Shown: positions 17,459-24,908 of the stretch, one piece after another
How positions within the stretch are numbered: the first letter of the stretch is position 1
Layout: the number at the start of each line of letters is the position of its first letter
Origin: Acidobacteria bacterium RIFCSPLOWO2_02_FULL_65_29
GTDB lineage: Bacteria > Acidobacteriota > Vicinamibacteria > Vicinamibacterales > CAVVIG01
Assembly (NCBI GenBank): GCA_001767435.1
Contig: MEKT01000097.1
Location: forward strand, 1-51,697
Reading direction: 5' to 3'
DNA: 51,697 nucleotides
Position numbers and translations under genes: made by a program
The notes under the pieces: model-generated
Databases searched by the model: none
Seen by the model: only the letters and a program-made list of their open reading frames with translations
Told to the model about the DNA's origin: nothing

Positions 17459-17585
17459 GGTAGCTAGGCCGGGTCCTTGCGGAACCGGTGGGAGGCTAAG
17501 GCGGGAGGCGGGTCTGAAGACCCGCACTACATTCTGCCGCGCAGACTCCTAGCGTTCGTAGCCCAGCGCGTGTCGCACGATCTCG
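17394..17585. repeat. 192-bp direct repeat, copy B
   Basis: Counterpart of 1-192. It spans the end of the small membrane protein gene, the 90-bp palindromic spacer between the convergent genes, and the last codons of the TMTC-like gene. The spacer carries GCGGGTC-TGAA-GACCCGC and may act as a bidirectional terminator. Confidence 0.9.
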
Positions 17586-19447
17586 GCGGCGAGATCGAGA
17601 TCGCCGTGCTGGCGCGCGAGCGCCGCTGCCTCAGTCGCGATGCGGCGCGCGGGCTCTCGCTGGCCGGTCGCCGCGTAGGCCGCCGCCAGCGTATCGAGCA
17701 CCCGCGGATCGCGTCCGCCCGTGCGATCGCGGACGGCCAGCGCGAGTCGAAGCGCCAGCGCGCCATCCCGGACCGCTGAATCCGGCGCGGTGGCAAGCAC
17801 TCGCGCGAGGTTGTGTGCGAGCTCGTCGTTGTCAGGATGGCGGGCGAGCGACTGCTTGAGCACGGCGACCGCTTCGCCCGTTCGATCTATCTGTGCCAGC
17901 GCGAACGCCAGCGCGTTGGCAAGCGCGAGATCATCGGGACGCGCATCGAGCGCGGCGCGCAGGTCGGTCGCCGCCTCGGCAAATCGTCCGCCCTTCGTCA
18001 GCGCTAGGCCGCGTTCCGTCCGCATGCTCGTCAACGCCCGGCGCGCCGGCTCGTGATCGGGTATGAGCGCCAGCGTCTGCTCGTAACGCCCGATCGCTTC
18101 CTTCTTGCGGCCTGCCTCGTCGAGCGCGATCGCCAGGTTGAACGTGGCGATGTCGTTTCGCGGATCGAGATCCGCCGCACGCGTCCACAGCGCGATCGAA
18201 TCGTGCCACCACCGTGTCTGGCGCCACGTGGCCGCGCCGAGAACCACCGCCAGGCCGACGATGGCCACGACCGATAGTCGTCGAAGCCTTGCAAGCGATT
18301 CGATCCGAACGATCGCGGCGCCGGCGAGGAGCGACAGGGCGATCCCGGGCACATAGGTGTATCGATCGGCGGTGGCCGTCTGGCCGCTCGGCGTGAGGCC
18401 CATCACCGGCGCGAGCAGGACGAGGTAGGCGGTCCAGGCCGCCGGCAGCGCCGGCCACTTCTGTCGCAGGGTCCAGCAGACGAACGTGAGTCCGCCGAGC
18501 GCCGCCAACCCGAGCGCAAGCGGCGCCCACTCCGTGTGGGGCGCGATTGGCAGCGGGTCGACCGGCGAGCGACCCACGGGAAGCAGGGTCCGCCCCAGAT
18601 ACACCAACGGCGCCGTTGCCGCCATCGTCAGGCGCGAGCCGATGCCGATTTCCTCGAGCGGCGCCATCTCCCGCGAGCGCGATTCCACGAACGCCGCGGC
18701 CAGCGCGACGAGCGCGAAGGGCACTTTTTCCACGAACGAATCAAGCCATCGCACTCCGTCGTGCCGTCGCGGGCGGTCGTCGCGTCGGCCTGCACCGACG
18801 CGCCCGAGCGGATAGACGTCCAGGACGACAAGCACCAGCGGGAATCCGATCGCCGTGACGCGCGAGAGAAGAGCGATCGCGTAACTGCCGAGGGCGAGGC
18901 CGAACCACGCGCGACGGCCCGCGGGCGCCCGACTGTCGCAGTACCGCAGGTAGGCGAGCGTCGTCGCCAGCAACCATGTGAGCGACAAGATGTACGGAAA
19001 CGCGCTGGCCCATGCCACGACCTCGACACGCATGGGATGAACGGCGAACACGATGGCCGCGGCGAACGCCGCGATGCGCCGCGTGCCACCCTCGAGACCG
19101 GAGGACCCGGTCAGACGAGCCGACAGAAGATACACGAGCGCCGTGTTGACGAGGTGACCGAGCAGGCTGGCGGCGTGAAACGCCAACGGATTCACGCCGA
19201 AGAGCGATGTGACGCCCGACCACGCCAGCCACGAGAGCGGCTGGTAGTGCCCCATGAGCGTTGTGATGAACGCCCACGACAGCACGCCCGGCGCGGCGAG
19301 CCGGTCGTTTCCGGTCAGCGCGTACTGATCGTCCCAGTTGACGAACCCGTTGTCGAGCAGCGGCAGAAACGCCGCGAGGGTTGCCGCCAGCAGCAAGCCG
19401 ACACCAGCCGCATCGACACGCCTGTCGCTTTTCTTGCTAACCAACAC
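17549..19447 (-). CDS. TMTC-like multi-pass membrane protein with TPR repeats
   Basis: About 632 residues. Roughly ten transmembrane helices come first, with loop motifs NGFVNWDDQYAL, GHYQPLSWLAW, FHAASLLGHLVN and VFAVHPMRVEVVAW. These are characteristic of the TMTC/DUF1736 relatives of protein O-mannosyltransferases. From about residue 410 there are TPR units, e.g. ALWTRAADLDPRNDIATFNLAIALDEAGR. It is likely an inner-membrane lipid-linked-sugar glycosyltransferase acting on exported proteins, inferred from the family. The start is GTG 19447 or TTG 19444; the frame extends to 19654 but that part lies in the duplicated leader. It is convergent with the small membrane protein gene. Confidence 0.8.
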   Translation of the reverse strand: MLVSKKSDRRVDAAGVGLLLAATLAAFLPLLDNGFVNWDDQYALTGNDRLAAPGVLSWAFITTLMGHYQPLSWLAWSGVTSLFGVNPLAFHAASLLGHLVNTALVYLLSARLTGSSGLEGGTRRIAAFAAAIVFAVHPMRVEVVAWASAFPYILSLTWLLATTLAYLRYCDSRAPAGRRAWFGLALGSYAIALLSRVTAIGFPLVLVVLDVYPLGRVGAGRRDDRPRRHDGVRWLDSFVEKVPFALVALAAAFVESRSREMAPLEEIGIGSRLTMAATAPLVYLGRTLLPVGRSPVDPLPIAPHTEWAPLALGLAALGGLTFVCWTLRQKWPALPAAWTAYLVLLAPVMGLTPSGQTATADRYTYVPGIALSLLAGAAIVRIESLARLRRLSVVAIVGLAVVLGAATWRQTRWWHDSIALWTRAADLDPRNDIATFNLAIALDEAGRKKEAIGRYEQTLALIPDHEPARRALTSMRTERGLALTKGGRFAEAATDLRAALDARPDDLALANALAFALAQIDRTGEAVAVLKQSLARHPDNDELAHNLARVLATAPDSAVRDGALALRLALAVRDRTGGRDPRVLDTLAAAYAATGQREPARRIATEAAALARQHGDLDLAAEIVRHALGYER

Positions 19448-19488
19448 TTCCGTCGGTTTCTTCGTCGCGCCCTCCCTCGGCTCCCAGC

Positions 19489-19619
19489 ATACACGGCGAT
19501 GAGGGTCGCGCGTTCCAGGCCGCGATCCTACATGTTTGAAGGTCGTCACCGCTGAGACCGACAAGCGTGTCCGCAGGCTCACCACACGATCCGCGAGACG
19601 TTCGCGTTCACAATTCACT
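19489..19619. repeat. Shared upstream region, copy B
   Basis: Counterpart of 221-350. It lies between the divergent TMTC-like gene and the TonB receptor at 19690, so it probably carries one or both of their promoters. In copy A the same sequence precedes an NHL-protein gene. Confidence 0.75.
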
Positions 19620-19689
19620 GACTCCGCAGACGTTGCGAATGCGGGCGCCTTCATCAGTCGACGGGCACGGTGCTTGCTCTGTCGATCGC

Positions 19690-22428
19690 ATGCGCAACTA
19701 TTTCCTCAGTCTCTGCGGCGTTCTGGCGCTGATCGTATTCGCGGTCCCGGCGATCGCGCAGCGCACCACTGGCGAAATCATCGGCAAGGTCACCGACGAT
19801 TCCGGCGGCGTGCTGCCGGGCGTCACCGTCACGCTCCGCGGCGCCGCCGTCGCCGGGGCGCCGACGGCGGTGACCTCCGAGACCGGCGTGTACCGGTTTC
19901 CCGTCCTGCCGCCCGGCACCTACGACGTGGAGTACGTCCTGGCGGGCTTCGGCACGCTGAAACGCGAGGGCATTCCCATCGCCGTCGGGGCCACCGTGGC
20001 GCTGGACGTGGCCTTGAAGATCAGCGCGCTCGAGGAGACGATCACGGTGACGGGCGCCTCGCCCGTCGTGAACACCGCGACCTCGCAGGTGAGCACGAGC
20101 TACAACAAGGAATGGGTGCAGAACGCGCCCGTCCGCCGGTTCTCGTACTTCGATCTGATCAACTCGGCGCCCGGCGTCAGCCAGACCTCCAACCTGGGAT
20201 CGTCCACGCAGGCCACGTCTCTCGGCTCGAGCACCAACGAGAACTCGTACCAGATTGACGGGACGGAAATCAGCTCGACGCCCTGGCCCAACACCGATGC
20301 GGTCGAAGAAGTCGAAGTCCTGCAGCTCGGCGCCTCGGCCGAGTACGGGAACGTGCAGGGCGCGGTCTTCAACATCGTCACGCGCCAGGGCGGCAACCGG
20401 CTGCACGGCGACGCCAACGTCTACCTCCAGAACGACGCGCTGACGGCCAGGAACACCACCCAGGCGTTCGACAGGGGCCGGCCGTACCACCGCGAGGTCT
20501 GGCGCGACGCGACGGTGCAGGCGTCGGGTCCGTTCATCAGAGACAAGTTCTGGTTTTTTGGGTCGCTGGAGTACCAGCGAGACTGGGACTCGCAGCCAGG
20601 CGCCGATCCGGTGTTTCCGTCGAAGTCGGACTCGCGCCGCATGTTCTGGAAGTTCAACTACAACATCACCGACAAGCACCGGCTGCTCAACGGCTATCAC
20701 GACGACTTCTACTGGATTCCTGGCACGACGTCCGCGTTCGACGCGCCGAGCACCATCAGCCTCAGTCACGGGCACAACCCGACGCCCAACCTTGTCTACA
20801 CGGGCGTGCTGACGTCCAGGACGCTCGTCGAGGTGCGCTACTCCGGGTTCTGGCTGCAGTCCTCGAGGGATCCGAACGAAGAGGGGCAGTCCAGCATCGG
20901 CACCCGCTATACGGACGACGTGTCGGGGCTCGTGACGGGCGCGATCACGCAGTGGACCGAGAACAGGAGCTTCCGGTACGGAGTACAGAGCAAGCTGTCT
21001 CACTACGCCGACGACGTCCTCGGCGGCAGCCACGACCTGAAGGTGGGTCTCCAGTACGGGACCAACGGCAACGTGACGCTCACCGGTCCGAACGACACGG
21101 TCAGGACGCTCACCACCGGCCGGCGCATCGGGACCACACAGTTGCCGTACTACCAGGGCACCCGGGCGAAGACGTATGGCACCTATGTCGACGACACGTT
21201 CCGGCTCGGCGATCGGACCACGCTGAACCTGGGCTTGCGCTACGACTACAGTCAGGGCTTCTACCCGTCGTTCCCGATGCTCGACCAGGCCGGCAACCCC
21301 ACGGGCCAGCTCTCGGCGGCCAACGACGATGTGTACGACTTCAGCGTCGTGTCGCCGCGCGTCGGCATGAACGTCAAAGTCTCGAGCCGGACGGTGGTCA
21401 AGGGCCACTACGGACGGTACTACAGCGCGCTCGATCGCGACTTCTCCGCGATCGTTCCCTCGACGACGCCGGAGCTCACCTTCGACCTCGATGCGGCGGG
21501 CAACCGCACGAATTTCACGTCGCAGACCCCCGCCAACCTCCGCGTCGATCCCGATCGGAAGAACCCCTACTCGGATCAGTTCATCGCCCAGGTCGAGCAG
21601 GGGCTTTCGCCGAACCTCGGGTTCCAGGTGAACTACGTGCACAAACGAGGCGAGGACTTCGCCGGCTGGCGGGATACGACGGGTCAGTACGTGCAGGTAC
21701 CCTATGTCGACAGCGTGGGCATCGACGCGACGGGCAACACGGTGCCGGTCTGGCGGCTCGTGTCACCGCCCAACAATCGCATTTTCCTGCTGACCACTCC
21801 AGAAGGTCTGTACACGCGGTATCACGGCGCGACGTTCATGCTCACCAAGCGGATGTCCAGTAACTGGCAAGGCGTGATCTCGCTGGTGCTGTCGAAGGCT
21901 GACGGCCGCATCGCGTCGAGCGCGCGCAGCGGACCCTCGTCGGGCCAGTCGAGCGGGTCCGGCACGTTCGGACGCGACGCGGCCGGCCCGAACGACTACG
22001 TCAACACCGAGGGTCGCCTGATTGGCGACAAGCCGGTGGTGGCCAAGGCGCAGGTGGTCTACAACTTCCCGTGGGGCATCACGGCGGCCGCCAACGTGCA
22101 GCATCAGACCGGGCGTTTGTGGTCGCGCCAGATTCGGCCCGCGGGCCTCGGGTTCCCGAGCCCGCCGACGATCAATATGGAGGCGAACAGGGGCGATCGC
22201 CGGGTGCCGGACGTCGATCTCGTCGACCTCCGCGTGCAGAAGACGTTCACGATCGGTGGCTCGGGCACGAGGCTCGACTTTTTCCTCGACGGCTTGAACA
22301 TGACCAACAGCAACAGCTCGGAAGGCGTCGCCTCCCAGCTCGGGACCGCGGCCGTCACGGCGTTCGGTGTGCCCACGCGATACACATATCCGCGCCGGCT
22401 GCAGCTCGGCGCAAAGATTCGGTGGTGA
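19690..22428 (+). CDS. TonB-dependent receptor with carboxypeptidase-regulatory domain (second type)
   Basis: The 912-residue product has a signal at about 1-23 (MRNYFLSLCGVLALIVFAVPAIA). A carboxypeptidase-regulatory domain at about 24-115 (TGEIIGKVTDDSGGVLPGVTV) is followed by plug motifs (EETITVTGASPVVNT, NSYQIDGTEIS, AEYGNVQGAVFNIVTRQG). The barrel ends in LQLGAKIRW, with an aromatic C-terminal residue. It belongs to the outer-membrane Oar/SusC-like receptors, importing an unknown large ligand. ATG 19690 lacks a strong ribosome site; the frame is open from 19567 through the duplicated leader. Its C-terminus is duplicated as a remnant at 16884-16976. Confidence 0.88.
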   Translation: MRNYFLSLCGVLALIVFAVPAIAQRTTGEIIGKVTDDSGGVLPGVTVTLRGAAVAGAPTAVTSETGVYRFPVLPPGTYDVEYVLAGFGTLKREGIPIAVGATVALDVALKISALEETITVTGASPVVNTATSQVSTSYNKEWVQNAPVRRFSYFDLINSAPGVSQTSNLGSSTQATSLGSSTNENSYQIDGTEISSTPWPNTDAVEEVEVLQLGASAEYGNVQGAVFNIVTRQGGNRLHGDANVYLQNDALTARNTTQAFDRGRPYHREVWRDATVQASGPFIRDKFWFFGSLEYQRDWDSQPGADPVFPSKSDSRRMFWKFNYNITDKHRLLNGYHDDFYWIPGTTSAFDAPSTISLSHGHNPTPNLVYTGVLTSRTLVEVRYSGFWLQSSRDPNEEGQSSIGTRYTDDVSGLVTGAITQWTENRSFRYGVQSKLSHYADDVLGGSHDLKVGLQYGTNGNVTLTGPNDTVRTLTTGRRIGTTQLPYYQGTRAKTYGTYVDDTFRLGDRTTLNLGLRYDYSQGFYPSFPMLDQAGNPTGQLSAANDDVYDFSVVSPRVGMNVKVSSRTVVKGHYGRYYSALDRDFSAIVPSTTPELTFDLDAAGNRTNFTSQTPANLRVDPDRKNPYSDQFIAQVEQGLSPNLGFQVNYVHKRGEDFAGWRDTTGQYVQVPYVDSVGIDATGNTVPVWRLVSPPNNRIFLLTTPEGLYTRYHGATFMLTKRMSSNWQGVISLVLSKADGRIASSARSGPSSGQSSGSGTFGRDAAGPNDYVNTEGRLIGDKPVVAKAQVVYNFPWGITAAANVQHQTGRLWSRQIRPAGLGFPSPPTINMEANRGDRRVPDVDLVDLRVQKTFTIGGSGTRLDFFLDGLNMTNSNSSEGVASQLGTAAVTAFGVPTRYTYPRRLQLGAKIRW

Positions 22429-22449
22429 CGTGATGAAGGTGGTGAAGGG

Positions 22450-22872
22450 ATGAATATGTCGAGAATTCTGCGAGTGGTGGCGGCGTGGGCGGCAATCGTG
22501 GGCGTCGGTTCGCCGGCGTTCGCCGGCGATCTGCACGCGAGTATCGCCAGCGTGGTCCAGCAGCAAGCGCAACCGGCGCAGCAGACGCCCGTCGACCAGA
22601 GGACCATGCCCAAGGCGTACTTCTGGCCAGGGGCGGGGCTCTTTGTCGGCGGCATGGCGGTGGCGATCAACGGTTTCCTGAACAACAAGAACGGAGAGTT
22701 CCCCGAGTTCGGCGAAGCCGAGTCCACCAATGTCGAAATAGGCGCCGCGGGTCTCGCGGCGGCGTTTGGCGGCGGGGTGCTCCTGTTCCTCGGCAAGCAG
22801 AAGGCCGGGCGGGCGCCCTCGGTGGCGTTCGGGCCGGGCCGTGTGGCAGTCGCTCAGCACGTGACGTGGTAG
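22450..22872 (+). CDS. Small inner-membrane protein paired with TonB receptors (copy 2)
   Basis: The 140-residue paralog of 16994-17458 has an N-terminal hydrophobic signal (VVAAWAAIVGVGSPAFA) and a short Gln-rich linker. Two hydrophobic segments (GLFVGGMAVAINGFL and AGLAAAFGGGVLLFLG) flank the conserved GEFPEFGEAE loop, and the tail is FGPGRVAVAQHVTW. It starts 21 bp after the receptor stop, so the two are probably co-transcribed. No named family is recognised. Confidence 0.78.
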   Translation: MNMSRILRVVAAWAAIVGVGSPAFAGDLHASIASVVQQQAQPAQQTPVDQRTMPKAYFWPGAGLFVGGMAVAINGFLNNKNGEFPEFGEAESTNVEIGAAGLAAAFGGGVLLFLGKQKAGRAPSVAFGPGRVAVAQHVTW

Positions 22873-22883
22873 GTTCCCTGGCC

Positions 22884-22926
22884 GCCACAATTTGCAACGA
22901 CTCGACGGAATTGAATCGGCTATCCT
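22884..22926 (+). promoter_or_regulatory. Conserved CCACAAYTTGCAAC element, site 3 (before qhpD)
   Basis: GCCACAATTTGCAAC followed after 21 bp by CTATCCT, 115 bp before the GTG of qhpD. This matches the two elements upstream of the receptor and small-membrane-protein genes, and suggests common control of the amine dehydrogenase cluster and outer-membrane uptake genes. Confidence 0.55.
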
Positions 22927-23040
22927 CGCGTTGCGTCGGCACTTCCGGCGCCTTCGCACTCGCGTCGGCGCCGTTTCGTGCTCCGGGCGGCGGTCTGCTA
23001 TAGTTGGGGCACTTTCGCACGCCCAACCACGGGAGCCACG

Positions 23041-24489
23041 GTGATTGCATTAGCCCTGCGGGAATTCCACCAGTTCCAGGCGTCGGGACGGCAGTTTCTC
23101 TACCTCGTGCCGAGCGCCGCCGTCTTCGAGCTCGACCCCGTGGCCGGAGCGGTCATCCGCCTGGTCGGCGAATCCCCGCGCACCGAGGACGCCGTTGTCG
23201 CCGCGCTGGCAGATCGGTTTCCCGCACCTGCTGTGCAGGCCGTCATCGAAGAGCTGCGCGACGTCCGGGCCATCGGTTACGAGCAGCAGCCGGATCCGGA
23301 CAGCCCGAAGTTCCTCCCGATGATGCCGTTCCCGCTGTCGACGATGGTGCTGAACGTCACCAACCAGTGCAACCTCGCGTGCACGTACTGCTACGAGTAC
23401 GGCGAGGACAAGATCGTCGACACCGAGAACGGCAAGCAGTCGAAGTTCATGACCGAAGCGACGGCGCGCGACAGTGTCGAGTTCCTGCTCAAGGAAGCCG
23501 GCAACATCGCCCACATGACGTTTTTCGGTGGCGAGACGCTGCTCAACTTCCCGGTCCTGAAGTCGACGGTCGCCTACGCGCGGCGGCGCGCGGCTGAGGT
23601 CGGCAAGTCCGTGGACTTCAGCCTCACGACCAACGCGACCCTTCTTCAGCCGGACATCATCGACTTTCTCGCCGACAACGAGATTGGCGTCACCATCTCG
23701 ATGGACGGCCCGAAAGAGATGCAGAACAAGTTCCGCGTGTTTCACAACGGCGCCGGCAGCTATGACATGATCGCGCCGAAGATCAAGGCGCTGCTGCGGC
23801 GGCATCGGAGCCGGCCGATCGGCGCGCGCGTGACGCTGACGTCCGAGACGCTCGACGTCACCCGGATCTACCGGCACTTGACCGAGGAGTTCGGGTTCTG
23901 GGAGGTCGGATTCGCGCCCGTGACGACCTCGCCCAACCAGCAGTACGCGATCGGCGATTCTGGCTTCGATCGGATGCTAGGGCAGTTCCGCGAGCTCGCG
24001 TTCGAATTCCAGGAGCATGTGGCGGCGAACAAGCACCACGGCTTCTCGAACATCAAGGACACGCTCGAAGAGATTCACAAGGGCGTGAGCAAGGCGTATC
24101 CTTGCGGCGCCGGCCTGGGACTGATGGGCGTGTCGACCGACGGCGATGTGGCCGTGTGCCACCGCTTCGCCGGCAGCGACACGCATAAGCTGGGCACGGT
24201 GAAAGACGGCATCAATCGGGAGACGCAGAAAGAGTTTCTCGAGCACCACCACATCGCCGACAAGACCGACTGCCACACGTGCTGGGCGCGTCCGTTGTGC
24301 GCGGGCGGCTGTTACCACGAGGCGCATGTGCGCTACGGCACGACGCGGCGGCCGAACCTGCACTACTGCGAGTGGATTCGCGGATGGACCGACACGTGCC
24401 TGCAGGTCTACGGCGATCTGTCGGTGAGGAACCCGGACTTCCTGGCGCGATTCGATCGCGTCGAGGCGAAAGCGGAGGCAGTACTGTGA
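23041..24489 (+). CDS. qhpD: QHNDH maturation radical SAM/SPASM protein
   Basis: 482 residues. This radical SAM enzyme (also called PeaB) forms the three Cys-to-Asp/Glu thioether crosslinks inside the gamma subunit of quinohemoprotein amine dehydrogenase. The SAM cluster motif CNLACTYC is at residues 110-117. SPASM-type cysteines for auxiliary Fe-S clusters follow (YPCGAGLG, VAVCHRF, CHTCWARPLCAGGC, HYCEW). The N-terminal ~95 residues form a RiPP-recognition-like region. The GTG start at 23041 follows GGGAG. The last codons overlap qhpC by 4 bp (GTGA), coupling enzyme and substrate translation. It acts in the cytoplasm. Confidence 0.93.
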   Translation: MIALALREFHQFQASGRQFLYLVPSAAVFELDPVAGAVIRLVGESPRTEDAVVAALADRFPAPAVQAVIEELRDVRAIGYEQQPDPDSPKFLPMMPFPLSTMVLNVTNQCNLACTYCYEYGEDKIVDTENGKQSKFMTEATARDSVEFLLKEAGNIAHMTFFGGETLLNFPVLKSTVAYARRRAAEVGKSVDFSLTTNATLLQPDIIDFLADNEIGVTISMDGPKEMQNKFRVFHNGAGSYDMIAPKIKALLRRHRSRPIGARVTLTSETLDVTRIYRHLTEEFGFWEVGFAPVTTSPNQQYAIGDSGFDRMLGQFRELAFEFQEHVAANKHHGFSNIKDTLEEIHKGVSKAYPCGAGLGLMGVSTDGDVAVCHRFAGSDTHKLGTVKDGINRETQKEFLEHHHIADKTDCHTCWARPLCAGGCYHEAHVRYGTTRRPNLHYCEWIRGWTDTCLQVYGDLSVRNPDFLARFDRVEAKAEAVL

Positions 24490-24824
24490 CGCATCTCAAA
24501 GCGGTGAACCGGAAAGCCAATCGGGTAACGGACTACGTGCGAGGGGAGAAAGACGGCGACGTCGTCGCGCTGCAGCAGCAGCCCGCGCAGCCCCACATTC
24601 CGCTCGGGTGCTCGCTGGCGTTCTCGCCGGGCTGGGAGGCGGATTCAACCGGCGGCACCGCCGGGCTGTGCCAGCCGGTCGAGCGCGACCTCTTCGACTG
24701 CCATCTCGGGTGCTTCTGGCCGGCCCACGTGCCCGACCAGTTGAACCACGCGCCCAGCTGGACGAGCCAGTGCGCCGCGGCCCAGAAAGACTGGCGCAAG
24801 CTGGATCTCGTGTTCCCGGGCTGA
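24486..24824 (+). CDS. qhpC: QHNDH gamma subunit precursor (CTQ- and thioether-containing)
   Basis: 112-residue precursor of the catalytic subunit. A leader of roughly 30-35 residues is removed by QhpE. With Cys42 set as mature Cys7, every modified position of the characterised enzymes is kept: Cys42-Glu51, Cys62-Asp68 and Cys76-Asp84 for the thioethers, and Cys72-Trp78 for the cysteine tryptophylquinone. The tail DWRKLDLVFPG also matches the family. An additional Cys96 is not one of the known crosslink positions. GTG start at 24486. An 84-bp gap with a double hairpin follows before qhpA. Confidence 0.95.
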   Translation: MTHLKAVNRKANRVTDYVRGEKDGDVVALQQQPAQPHIPLGCSLAFSPGWEADSTGGTAGLCQPVERDLFDCHLGCFWPAHVPDQLNHAPSWTSQCAAAQKDWRKLDLVFPG

Positions 24825-24848
24825 GCAGCGAAACACGCCCGTCGATCC

Positions 24849-24903
24849 GTAGGCCGGGTCCTTCGGACCCGGCATCACCGGCGGGTCCAAGGACCCGCCC
24901 TAC
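24849..24903. repeat. REP-like double hairpin between qhpC and qhpA
   Basis: GTAGGCCGGGTCC-TTC-GGACCCGGC is followed by a second stem GGCGGGTCC-AA-GGACCCGCC and CTAC, so the whole 55-bp unit begins GTAGG and ends CCTAC. There is no poly-T, so it is not a standard terminator. The spacers at 66-140 and 17459-17533 carry related GTAGG...GGCGGGTC...GACCCGC...CTAC sequence. It may stabilise the upstream mRNA and raise gamma-subunit output. Confidence 0.75.
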
Positions 24904-24908
24904 GCGTC

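Noticed and set aside
17394-19619. Mobile element as the cause of the duplicated module
   Set aside because: No transposase, integrase, terminal inverted repeats or target-site duplications are visible at the block boundaries.
19654-21642. 662-codon minus-strand open frame opposite the second TonB receptor
   Set aside because: Composition is typical of an antisense shadow, and the plus strand has clear plug and barrel motifs.
24849-24903. Rho-independent terminator between qhpC and qhpA
   Set aside because: Strong stems but no T-tract, and the genes on both sides belong to one pathway.
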